The notes under the pieces were generated by a model. The model had not been told where the DNA came from. It searched no databases and saw only the letters and a list, made by a program, of their open reading frames with translations. A DNA stretch of 64,000 bases from Phorcus lineatus (lineage: Eukaryota; Mollusca; Gastropoda; Trochida; Trochidae), in assembly GCA_921293015.1 (NCBI GenBank), contig OV121091.1, positions 9,143,755 through 9,207,754 on the forward strand, read 5' to 3'. Of the stretch, positions 34,789-44,607 are shown piece after piece (the first letter of the stretch is position 1; the number at the start of each line of letters is the position of its first letter). The translations under genes were made by a program, and so were the position numbers.

Positions 34789-35104
34789 ATGGCAGAGTGA
34801 AACTAACTTTTTTTGAAGCCTTGACATGTCTATTATGCAAATTTGACTGGTAACAGTGTATAAACTGGGACGAAATGTGTCATTTTTACATATTTCCATG
34901 GGTACCCCCCTCAGCCACTTATTCTCTGAAGCGTCACACCAAAAGGTGGATGTCCTCATATCTTTGGTTCTAATTATCATAGAACCATAATCTTGGTATC
35001 TAAATGTATGTTTATAATCCATTGACAGACATTTCAGATAGCTACCATAGGTCATTTGTACGAAATTTTAGGTTTTCATTACAAAAACTCGTCATTCATG
35101 ACTT

Positions 35105-35935
35105 TTACCGGTAACAATTCTATTTTCTCTTCTCTACAGTTAATGTATATGATTTTATTTTACATTATTTGCACTGAGAATAGAATCTTGAGTACTTGTA
35201 ACCATTTTGTGTACTTATATGTACTTATAACACACAAAATAAGTGTCCAAAAGCAAACCAAGGGACCTACCGTTAATCTACTATCATTAAAATACACCAA
35301 CTCAGCCTTGGAAAAAAAAATATTTTTTCCTCTCTACAGTTAATGTATATGATTTTATTTTACATTATTTGCACTGAGAATGGAATCTTGAGTACTTGTA
35401 ACTCTTTTGTGTACTTATGTGTACTTATAACACATAAATTAAGTGTCCAAAAGCAAACCAAGAGACCTACCGCTAATCTACTATCATTGAAAAACACCAA
35501 CTCAGCTTTGGGAAAAACTATTTTCTCTTCTCTACAGTGAATGTATATGATTTTATTTTACATTATTTGCACTGAGAATAGATTCTTGAGTACTTGTAAC
35601 CCTTTTGTGTACTTATGTGTACTTATAACACATAAATTAAGTGTCCAAAAGCAAACCAAGGGACCTACCGCTAATCTACTATCATTGAAATACACAACTC
35701 AGCCTTGGTAAAAATCTATTTTCTCTTCTCTAAAGTTAATGTATATTATTTTATTTAACATTATTTGCACTTAGAGTAGAATTATGGATACTTGCAACTC
35801 TTTTGTGTATTTGTGTACTTATATCAATCAAGGTTAAGTGTCCAAAAGCAAACTATGGGACCTACCATTAATCCACTATCATTGAAATACACCAAATCAG
35901 CCTTGGAAAAAACTAACAATTTTGTATTTTGAATG
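35105..35935 (+). repeat. 199-bp tandem array, left arm
   Basis: Four and a half copies of about 198-200 bp. The landmark GCACTGAGAATAGA or a close variant recurs at 35171, 35371, 35569 and 35767. Each unit contains AGTGTCCAAAAGCAAACCAA and TACTATCATTGAAA. It is the same unit as in the Wnt10 intron array. Confidence 0.93.
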
Positions 35936-36474
35936 TGTTGTTTTACTTCTAAATCATTGGGGATTTAAAGGGATAGATTTAAAGGGCACAAAGAAGAAAG
36001 ATAACACATAGGTACTAATTCTGCCATTACACACATCACAGATATGTACTATAGGAGTACATTCTTGCAAATTATTCATTTTCAATCTCCATATGACTGT
36101 TTGATTCAGTTGCTTTTTGGACATCAACAACTTATCAAAATTCTAGTTTTAAGAGAGAGCATCATCATCAATAACATCACCATACACCACACACCTTAAC
36201 AACGTTCATCATCATCCTCAAAGCTGTCATGTTGCAAGGCCTTGATGTCGACCAACTCTCTACGAAGAGCGCACTGGCTCTAGCTTCCAATCCACAAGAG
36301 TCGAACTATGACTCTCATTAGCAAAATGAACAACAGACATTGGAACAGAGATGTATTCCATAGAGCCTCCTGCTAATTGAAATGCATTGTATGATACTCT
36401 AGGCTTTTGATGGTATCATGATAGTGTCCATGTTACTTTGTTTGACTCATCTTCACAGCAATAGTCATTCAGTT

Positions 36475-37144
36475 AACATATAAATATGACTTGACAAATT
36501 ATGTTAATGCATACATTACGTCTTCTAGTTTTCCTTGTAAATTTAAGTGGAATTCCCATGTGACAAAAACCATAAATGATGCTGAAAATGTACTTGCATA
36601 CAACTATTTAACTGCAAGAGAAAACCATCATAGATATCTTTCAGTACGGAATCAAAATGTACATAGACTCTGGCAAATGTCTCTCCTAAATCCTGATCTA
36701 TTTCATTCCATTGCCAACTTGGTACAAATCAGCACATTACGTATTCAATCAAAAGAGTGTATATGTCGCACATTTGTTTATGATATTGTAAAACATGTTT
36801 TTATGTACTGCGAAAAGACACGCCTCGAAAGAGATCTGCTGATCAACTCAATAATTGATTTGTTAGATGTGAATACTTTTTCCAGCCTTTGGAGTAATGA
36901 TGAAGAACTTACTTTGTGTTTTTTACTTGGTGGATCGCCAACAGATTATTGTTTATCACTGGACCATGATATATGGCTTTCCTGTATGAAAAATGTATGT
37001 GCAACTGTTAAGCACTGGAAACTATATTTTGCAAATTGTCTGTAACTATCTTTATTAATCTGTACCTCATGTAAATATACCATATCACATTGTATCTTCA
37101 TTCACTGGAGGAAATAAAGAATATCTATCTATCTATCTATCTAT
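36475..37144 (+). pseudogene. LINE 3' end inside the fold-back loop
   Basis: A 184-codon plus-strand frame (36491-37045) contains HRLWQMSLLNPDLFHSIANL and VYDIVKHVFMYCEKTRLERD, then LCFLLGGSPTDY. The KHV-FMYC pattern followed by ERD resembles the C-terminal zinc-knuckle region of mollusc LINE polymerases. It ends with GGAAATAAAGAAT and a short ATCT repeat (37124-37144), the microsatellite-type tail of some LINE families. The symmetry of the palindrome is broken exactly here, so this is a later, 5'-truncated insertion. No reverse transcriptase core is present. Confidence 0.6.
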
Positions 37145-38205
37145 GAAGGCACCTTGCTCACCAAACAAATCTGATGGCACAACCTAAGAGCCACTTGATC
37201 ATATATATGCTCATTCCACTCGGAATGTTCTTATGACTATGATATGGTTTTTGTATCTATCATTGTTATGCCATGTGATAGGACATGCCTTCATTGAAAC
37301 TTCCAGATCAAATGTGGTCATACTGAAGGTTGAAACCTACATTACTATAAAGCACCTTCTGTGTTGATTTGCTGAAGAAAGCACAACTTAACCACATGGA
37401 TACATCATATATGTGTGTTACTAACTTTAAGCCTTTTGCGGATTGTCATGTAACCACTGCAGTTCTGTTGTCTAGAGATGCAGACATATTTTGTTTGATA
37501 TATCTATTGATAAAATTACAGCATTAAGTTGCTCATTCCTACGGTGACTTCAAAGTTTTCATTGCCAGATCAAGTGACTATAAGGTTGTGCCATCAGATT
37601 TGTTTGGTGAGCTAGGTGCCTTCATATGTGCACATAAAAAATGTTGATAAAGTTTGCTGTCTGCAACTGAATGACTATTGCTGTGAAGATGAGTCAAACA
37701 ATGTAACATGGACACTATCATGATACCATCAAAAGCCTAGAGTATCATACAATGCATTTCAATTAGCAGGAGGCTCTATGGAATACATCTCTGTTCCAAT
37801 GTCTGTTGTTCATTTTGCTAATGAGAGTCATAGTTCGACTCTTGTGGATTGGAAGCTAGAGCTAATGCGCTCTTCGTAGAGAGTTGGTCGACATCAAGGC
37901 CTTGCAACGTGACAGCTTTGAGGATGATGATGAACGTTGTTAAGGTGTGTGGTGTATGGTGATGTTATTGATGATGATGCTCTCTCTTAAAACTAGAATT
38001 TTGATAAGTTGTTGATGTCCAAAAAGCAACTGAATCAAACAGTCATATGGAGATTGAAAATGAATAATTTGCAAGAATGTACTCCTATAGTACATATCTG
38101 TGATGTGTGTAATGGCAGAATTAGTACCTATGTGTTATCTTTCTTCTTTGTGCCCTTTAAATCTATCCCTTTAAATCCCCAATGATTTAGAAGTAAAACA
38201 ACACA

Positions 38206-39030
38206 TTCAAAATACAAAATTGTTAGTTTTTTCCAAGGCTGATTTGGTGTATTTCAATGATAGTGGATTAATGGTAGGTCCCATAGTTTGCTTTTGGACA
38301 CTTAACCTTGATTGATATAAGTACACAAATATACAAAAGAGTTGCAAGTATCCATAATTCTACTCTAAGTGCAAATAATGTTAAATAAAATAATATACAT
38401 TAACTTTAGAGAAGAGAAAATAGTTTTTTACCAAGGCTGAGTTGTGTATTTCAATGATAGTAGATTAGCGGTAGGTCCCTTGGTTTGCTTTTGGACACTT
38501 AATTTATGTGTTATAAGTACACATAAGTATACAAAAGGGTTACAAGTACTCAAGAATCTATTCTCTCTCAGTGCAAATAATGTAAAATAAAGTGATATAC
38601 ATTCACTGTAGAGAAGAGAAAATAGTTTTTTCCAAAGCTGAGTTGGTGTTTTTCAATGGTAGTAGATTAGCGGTAGGTCTCTTGGTTTGCTTTTGGACAC
38701 TTAATTTATGTGTTATAAGTACACATAAGTACACAAAAGGGTTACAAGTACTCAAGATTCCATTCTCAGTGCAAATAATGTAAAATAAAATCATATACAT
38801 TAACTGTAGAGAGGAGAAAATATATTTTTTCCAAGGCTGAGTTGGTGTATTTTAATGATAGTAGATTAACGGTAGGTCCCTTGGTTTGCTTTTGGACACT
38901 TAATTTGTGTGTTATAAGTACACATAAGTACACAAAATGGTAACAAGTACTCAAGATTCTATTCTCAGTGCAAATAATGTAAAATAAAATCATATACATT
39001 AACTGTAGAGAAGATAAAATAGAATTGTTA
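38206..39030 (-). repeat. 199-bp tandem array, right arm
   Basis: Mirror image of the left-arm array, with the same number of units and the same partial unit at the inner end. Individual differences from the left arm are scattered single bases. Confidence 0.93.
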
Positions 39031-39400
39031 CCGGTAAAAGTCATGAATGACGAGTTTTTGTAATGGAAACCTAAAATTTCGTACAAATGACCTATGGTAG
39101 CTATCTGAAATGTCTGTCAATGGATTCAGTGACCTTATAAACATACATTTAGATACCAAGATTATGGTTCTATGATAATTAGAACCAAAGATATGAGGAC
39201 ATCCACCTTTTGGTGTGACGCTTCAGAGAATAAGTGGCTGAGGGGGGTACCCATGGAAATATGTAAAAATGACACATTTCGTCCCAGTTTATACACTGTT
39301 ACCAGTCAAATTTGCATAATAGACATGTCAAGGCTTCAAAAAAAGTTAGTTTCATTCTGCCATGGGGGGGTGCATGGGGACCCCTCTGGGCCGGTGGACT

Positions 39401-39504
39401 ATTTTATTTGCTAGCGCTTTCAGCTCAACGAGCCTCTTCAGGCCATACATACAACGTCATCGTGTACAACATGACGCCATTACATTCTTACGTCACAATA
39501 GAGG
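39401..39504 (-). repeat. Inner part of the left Penelope-like tail
   Basis: On the plus strand GCTAGCGCTTTCAGCTCAAC through CATTCTTACGTCACAATA is the reverse complement of 46433-46548, except that a 20-bp CGTTGCCAGGCAACG-type segment is absent here. It continues the tail whose outer part is at 34697-34736. Confidence 0.78.
39407..39446 (-). ncRNA. Hammerhead motif with a broken helix I
   Basis: The minus strand keeps ATGGC, core CTGAAGA, helix II GGCTC and GAGCT (loop GTT), core GAAA, palindromic GCGC and TA. The return strand of helix I reads GCAAAT instead of GCCAT, so only two pairs remain. The fold-back insertion lies directly beyond. Probably inactive. Confidence 0.6.
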
Positions 39505-41297
39505 TTACATAGTGTATACTAAACGACCGTCCATTTAATACTAATTTTATTAAACGAGTTAATGATTCAGTATAAAACGAGCGACAGCGAGTTTGATACC
39601 AAATCAGATAGGATATACATGTACAGCAAAACCTTAAGTTTGTTGATAAACAAGTATATATACCAAATGAAGATATGGGTCGCATTCGTCTATGTTGTTA
39701 GAGAATATAATGAAATAAGGTGCATATATATATATAGATCTATAAATGATACACCGTGACAGGTTTGTTGTTTGTAACATGACTAGGTTTGGAGTATATA
39801 TATTATTTTTTTGGTGCTGATTACTCTAAGGATACATACAAAGATGTGTGCACGTCACTTATGTTTGTATCTTAACACTACAGTTTTGGTTATAACACAT
39901 GAAAATTTTTTAATTTCTTGCTACATCGTCATTTTAGAAGTAACAAAAAGTAAAATAAAGTCATAAAGCTGTCCCGGAGAAAGATTTATCATTTTATGTA
40001 GCCTTACAGTGGATAATTTATAACCTATTTGATATTGATAAACATTGCATCATGTAATAAGGTATTTAGTTAGATTTGTTAATATATTGTCATGTGTCAA
40101 GTGTATTGCCAACCTTATTACCTTCACCAAGTTTTATTAAAGGCTGTTGGTCACGTGTGAGGATAAAGTTTAGATAACTAATGAGTGCGTTGTGTATTAC
40201 CTAATTGGAAATATGCCAGGTGCTGAGGTCATTAACTTTATTGCTTAATTGCCATAATGTACAGGTGTGTGGCACTATGTTGTAGACTGTTAGGTAATAA
40301 CTTTATGATTATAATGTCTGGTGTGAAAAAGAAGTGTTAGGTAACTAAAAACCTCTCTCTGGTACCATACCGGTACTAAAGTACTGAAGGTAATGGAATT
40401 AGTATTCTTTCCAGCGTTAATAATTTTATTTGGTTGAAATATTTAAAACTGAAAAAGAAATTCATATTTGCAATACATTTCCAAGCAGGCTTTAAATTAC
40501 ATCACAATCAACAATATATAACAATCGAAGCATGCAACAATCTTGAAACAGGAAATTGCAAATGCATGTGTTGCCATAGTGACTGAAATTGACAATAAAA
40601 ATCATGAATGAACACATAAATAACACAAGGGAAAATTGTCTATACATCAATAATGAAATTCTTAATAATTGCGATATTTGATATAGCTAATACAGAATGT
40701 AAAATAAATTCCTTTATTAATTGAAATATAAATGTATTTACATGTATCGCTGCGGTGAGATTAAAATTCATTTTCAAATAGCTTTCATCAGAAAGGTACA
40801 TTTGGATTGAAGATAGTATTCAAGGTGCACGGTTTCCTCTCCTGGAAAGTCATCTTATTCATCTTAATTAGTATTCATATTCTTCATTCCATTATATATC
40901 CAAACATAACCTAGTAAAAATAACTGCATGTGTTATGCTACTTGGTGTAAATTTGTAGATACTCAAATGATGCAATGATATGTTTACGGTGCTCTGTTTT
41001 TTGTTTCTTGTCTAGTTCTTGTGTACTATATTTGTCATTTTTGTACTGGTGCGGTATTAATATAAGCAAAGCTTTGCTTGTTTACCAAACCAGATTCGCT
41101 TTTTAAATAAAAATATGTTTAAACCATATCTAAACATCATTTTATTTGGTGGATGTTAGAAAGTCCAATTTCAATCATTGACAGCACTACTACAGTCTGC
41201 ATGATAACAATGACAATCTATACATGCAGTGAAATTGTCAGCAGACTGTCAGTTATTGAAAATTTAATTTGTTAAACATAATTTAAAAAATGTTGTG
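39505..41297. other. No gene recognised
   Basis: A+T-rich sequence between the left tail and the miniature LTR element. A possible LINE-like 3' terminus, AAATAAAAATATGTTTAAAC, occurs at about 41105. Nothing else is recognisable. Confidence 0.4.
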
Positions 41298-41301
41298 TTA
41301 T

Positions 41302-41445
41302 TGTGGCAGGGTGAAGTAAAAGCATTCCTACTGGCTTTGGCCAGAGGGATATCTCTTTGGCTGAATCGGTAGAGGGTAGGACTCTCACCCGGAGGTCCCG
41401 GGTTCGATTCCCGCTGGAGGTGATCTCACAATCACTTCTGTCACA
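41302..41445 (+). repeat. Left LTR of the miniature element
   Basis: 144 bp from TGTGGCAGGGTGAAG to CACTTCTGTCACA, identical to the right LTR by direct comparison. Confidence 0.93.
41358..41411 (+). promoter_or_regulatory. tRNA-type Pol III promoter inside the LTR
   Basis: A box TGGCTGAATCGG (41358-41369) fits the consensus TRGCNNARNNGG at every position. B box GGTTCGATTCC (41401-41411) fits GGTTCGANTCC exactly. They are 31 bases apart, as in tRNA genes. The sequence ACTCTCACCCGGAGG between them resembles the anticodon region of tRNA-Glu(CUC), but the stems are imperfect, so it is tRNA-derived and not a functional tRNA. The second LTR repeats it at 41630-41683. Confidence 0.85.
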
Positions 41446-41448
41446 AAT

Positions 41449-41466
41449 TGGCGCCCAACGTGGGGC
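41449..41466 (+). other. Primer binding site, tRNA-Lys type
   Basis: TGGCGCCCAACGTGGGGC, three bases after the left LTR. It is complementary to the 3' end of tRNA-Lys(CUU) with CCA, the same primer class used by many retroelements. Confidence 0.9.
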
Positions 41467-41573
41467 CGGGGCAACTCCCTAGTGCTCACTACACCCTGAG
41501 TACGTCGAATTGAGGTGCTTGAAAACTCCAAATTGCTCGACTCGAGGACGAGTCACTTTGTGGAGGGGGTGTA

Positions 41574-41717
41574 TGTGGCAGGGTGAAGTAAAAGCATTCC
41601 TACTGGCTTTGGCCAGAGGGATATCTCTTTGGCTGAATCGGTAGAGGGTAGGACTCTCACCCGGAGGTCCCGGGTTCGATTCCCGCTGGAGGTGATCTCA
41701 CAATCACTTCTGTCACA
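41574..41717 (+). repeat. Right LTR of the miniature element
   Basis: 144 bp, identical to the left LTR and preceded by the purine tract at 41561-41571. Confidence 0.93.
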
Positions 41718-41721
41718 TTAT

Positions 41722-42736
41722 TATTGACAATATTGGCCTAGGTCACTCTAAATTGGTTATCACACTCTTTATCTCAAACACTGACCATTAACTCACACAA
41801 AACTACAATAATCTGTATCCTTACTATGCAAAATACATTAGTAAGTTTTTATGAATGTGACAAATCGTGAATCAAGAGGTACATTTAATAAACACATCAA
41901 AGATTTTATCATCATTATAACTCATAACTGGTTAATAAGGCCAAAACAGCTGCTCGGAACCGTCGTATCCCAATGACCAGATCCGGAAGTTGCCGAGAGG
42001 CAGTCCATCGAAAGCGAGATCTCATTGTTACAGTCATGCAAAGCAGAAACACGGAGTTACGATATTGAGTTGACAATTTAAAATGGCACAAAGAAGTAAC
42101 AAGTAGTAACAAGAAGTAGTGTACATATACAATGGTCAATCAGCTACACAGGGGGATAGTCGATTTGTTTAGGTGTTCAAACAGTCACAATGGCGGCAGC
42201 TATCAGCTTGGGTTCACTCGATCGAAATTGTCCGGGAGATTAACAACCCAAACAAATAACAACAACAACAGTTAAACAGAATATGTCTATGTATTGATTT
42301 GAATAGCTTTGGTGACTTAGGGGCTTTTTTATAAGTACAATCAGTGAAAATATAAACGTTTACGACCGCTGGAATCTATAATCTAAACAATAACACAGAT
42401 CAGCCAGTCGAAAGCGAGTCCTGTTTATGTCGTCACAACCCCCTAGCACCTGATTGGCTAATAAAATTTGGCGTCTGTTTTCCAGAAGTGTTTATAAAAC
42501 ATATTTTTTCTGCTGTTTTCAGGTTGATGTGAATAGTTGTTGATCTTCATTCTTAACTGTGTTATGAATTATTTCCGCTAATCGTACCCCCTCTGTGGAT
42601 ATGTTATCTTTAACAACTTACGAAGATTTGTTTGTTGTTTAAGTATATTCACAATTTTTGTTTTACATAAAAAATTTTCCATTTCTTTACTTTGATGGAA
42701 AATTGGTAAGTTTTTATCAATTATTGCAGCAGCGCT
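41722..42736. other. No gene recognised
   Basis: Between the miniature element and the Harbinger. A less A+T-rich part around 41930-42060 has a short minus-strand frame without a known domain. Confidence 0.45.
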
Positions 42737-43149
42737 CAGGGCCAGTATTCACAAAACTTCTAAGAATTATCTTAGGCCTTAAGAATTCTTAACTTTTAAG
42801 ACAATTCTTAGACATGTCATTTTGTTCTTAGTTTTGTTCTTAACTTTTTGAAACCTCATGAGGACACTTAACTAGTAAAGAAAGTTCTTAGCTTTTCAAT
42901 ATGGCCGCTCAGGGAAATAGAAACTTTATTGCTACAAAAAGTTTTTGATATTTACAATAACAAAGAGTTGTTAAGAAGATTTCGATTGGACAAAGGAGGA
43001 ATTGAGTTTGTTACCGACATGCTTTGGGACTATCTAGAACCAGCTACCGCCAGAAACCTGTCTTTGTCTCCTTTGGATAAAGTTCTTGTGACTTTGAGGT
43101 TTCTTGCGACTGGAAAAATGCAGCTTTGTAACGCTGATGATTTGGATCT

Positions 43150-44607
43150 CAATAAGATTTATATATAATGTTTATTAGACCACATCTTGAATACGCATGC
43201 GAAGTCTGGGATGGTTGTACACAGGAATTAACCAATAAACTAGAGCAAGTTCAATTACAAGCAGCTAGGATTGTAACAGGATTGCCAAGATACGCATCAC
43301 GGCAATTTCTTTACTTTGAAACTGGTTGGGAACCTTTGCAAGAACGTCGTAGAAAAAGAAAATTAAATTTAATGTATAAAATTCAAAATAAAATGTCACC
43401 TCAATACCTTGCAGAACTTCTTCCTCAAAATGTCGGTTCAAAAAGTAATTACAATTTACGTAACGCAAAAGATATTTCCACTCCATATTCAAGGTAACAC
43501 AGCTTGAAATACAACATATGTGTTTCTCCATTTGAAGTGGCAAGCCGGTTTCAAAAGATGACAAACAAGAAGACTTTGTGTTTTTCTTCTATATTTTCTG
43601 CGGGAGGTTTTCACCAGAACTTGTACAATAATGGCGTCCACAGGCGAGAGAAGTCGGGGATTGTGTCGTGCCGTAGCAGCGACTCCGAACCTGTCTGCCT
43701 GATTAACGATAGGGACGAGCCTTTATAGACTATGGACAATAGGGTCGAATTACATTAAAACTACACAACAGATGTCAGTTTGAAATGTTGCATAATGTCA
43801 AGTCAGCAGGACAGCGGCCGTTCAATTACTGCCTCGAGCTCCGATTAGCGTGGCGAGGGGATGCTTTGAACCCTGCCGACTTGAGACACTTCACTGCGCA
43901 TTTATTGTGCAACAAAAGATTAAATAGTTAAGCTGTGACAAAGGCTTAAACATTCAGAGGAATCGTTCTATCCATCAGCAATACGTTTATGGAACAATTT
44001 ACCAGAGAATGTCCGTAAGTCAATAAGCATTTCAATTTTTAAAACATGTGTTACCAATAAGTATGTGTCTGCCCCAAAATATTTTTCATGCGGTAAAAGA
44101 AAATTAAATATTTTGCATACAAAATTGCGTTATGCTGTCAGTTCATTGAATTGTGATTTATACAAATTTGGAATGAAGCCTGATACCAATTGTACTTGTG
44201 GATATTATGTTGAGAACTCTTATCATTTTTTCTTTGAATGTTCTCTGTACAAAAAAGAGAGAGAAAACCTTATGTCGTCAGTAAAGCGCATACTTCATAC
44301 ATCATGTATTTCAGTTACTCTTCAGCTTTTGTTAGAGGGAAGTGCAGACCTGTCATTTTGTCAAAATGTTAATATATTTGAGTTTGTTCAATTGTATATT
44401 CATGCTACCAAACGATTTGTGTAACAAACTAGTGTTTCATTATCCTTTCTTCTTTGCTATTCGTCTTCCTACAACTTTTTCTTGTTCAGTATCTGTCATC
44501 ATTTTATGATGGAAATGTATTATATTGTAAATACCAAGGAGAGGGTATCCTAAGTTGGAGAACTTGTTCCCAATCCGTTTCTTCATGAATAAAATATGTT
44601 TAAATCA
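43150..44607 (+). mobile_element. 5'-truncated LINE nested in the Harbinger
   Basis: Flanked by the perfect 9-bp duplication TTTGGATCT (43141-43149 and 44608-44616). Encodes only the end of an RT polyprotein. It starts at FIRPHLEYACEVWDGCTQEL (thumb) and runs through MYKIQNKMSPQYLAELLPQN and AIRLWNNLPENVRKSIS to the C-terminal CTCGYYVENSYHFFFECSLY zinc-type motif, ending at stop 44424. The 3' end is ATGAATAAAATATGTTTAAA without a poly-A tail. The element at 54.1-56.1 kb is the same family (LRYMTSSLNYDLF with CQCGYGYENVCHYFLECPLY). The frame is split by the insertion at 43494-43922. Confidence 0.9.
43494..43922. other. Foreign ~430-bp segment inside the nested LINE
   Basis: The LINE protein runs continuously from ISTPYSR (ending 43492) to LKHSEESFYPSAIRLW (from about 43935), judged against the related element at 54.7 kb. 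The intervening 430 bp is richer in G and C and does not encode LINE protein. Its ends share CACAGCTT in inverted orientation (about 43498 and 43929). It is probably a MITE-like insertion, but no clean duplication was found. Confidence 0.45.

Larger units (their letters stand above)
34737..39400. mobile_element. 4.66-kb fold-back (palindromic) element
   Basis: Arms 34737-36474 and 37665-39400 are inverted copies of about 1.74 kb with high similarity by eye. Ends are AGTCCACCGGCCCAGAGGGG and its reverse complement. ATTTT flanks both sides (34732-34736, 39401-39405). Removing the element rejoins a Penelope-like tail that exists intact at 46.5 kb, which supports a true insertion. Each arm carries the 199-bp tandem repeat. 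The palindrome also resumes near the centre (37145-37197 with 37571-37623). No transposase is visible. The type is unknown. It resembles fold-back elements, in which long inverted repeats with internal tandem units dominate. Confidence 0.88.
41302..41717 (+). mobile_element. 416-bp LTR miniature (TRIM) with tRNA-like LTRs
   Basis: Two identical 144-bp direct repeats (41302-41445, 41574-41717) start TG and end CA. They flank only 128 bp, and TTAT borders both sides (41298-41301, 41718-41721). Three bases after the first LTR is an 18-base primer site of tRNA-Lys type. A purine tract, TGGAGGGGGTG, lies two bases before the second LTR. There is no coding capacity. This is the structure of a terminal-repeat retrotransposon in miniature, moved by enzymes of another element. 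Unusually, each LTR contains a tRNA-Glu-like segment with A and B boxes. The known parallel is Cassandra in plants, whose LTRs carry 5S rRNA promoter sequence. LTR identity implies a very recent insertion. Confidence 0.9.

Noticed and set aside
40775-40802. CTGATGA and GAAA on the minus strand as another hammerhead
   Set aside because: Helix II would have only two or three pairs and no helix I return strand is found.
41350-41424. Functional tRNA-Glu gene
   Set aside because: A and B boxes are perfect, but the anticodon and acceptor stems do not pair properly, and the segment lies inside identical LTRs. It is tRNA-derived only.
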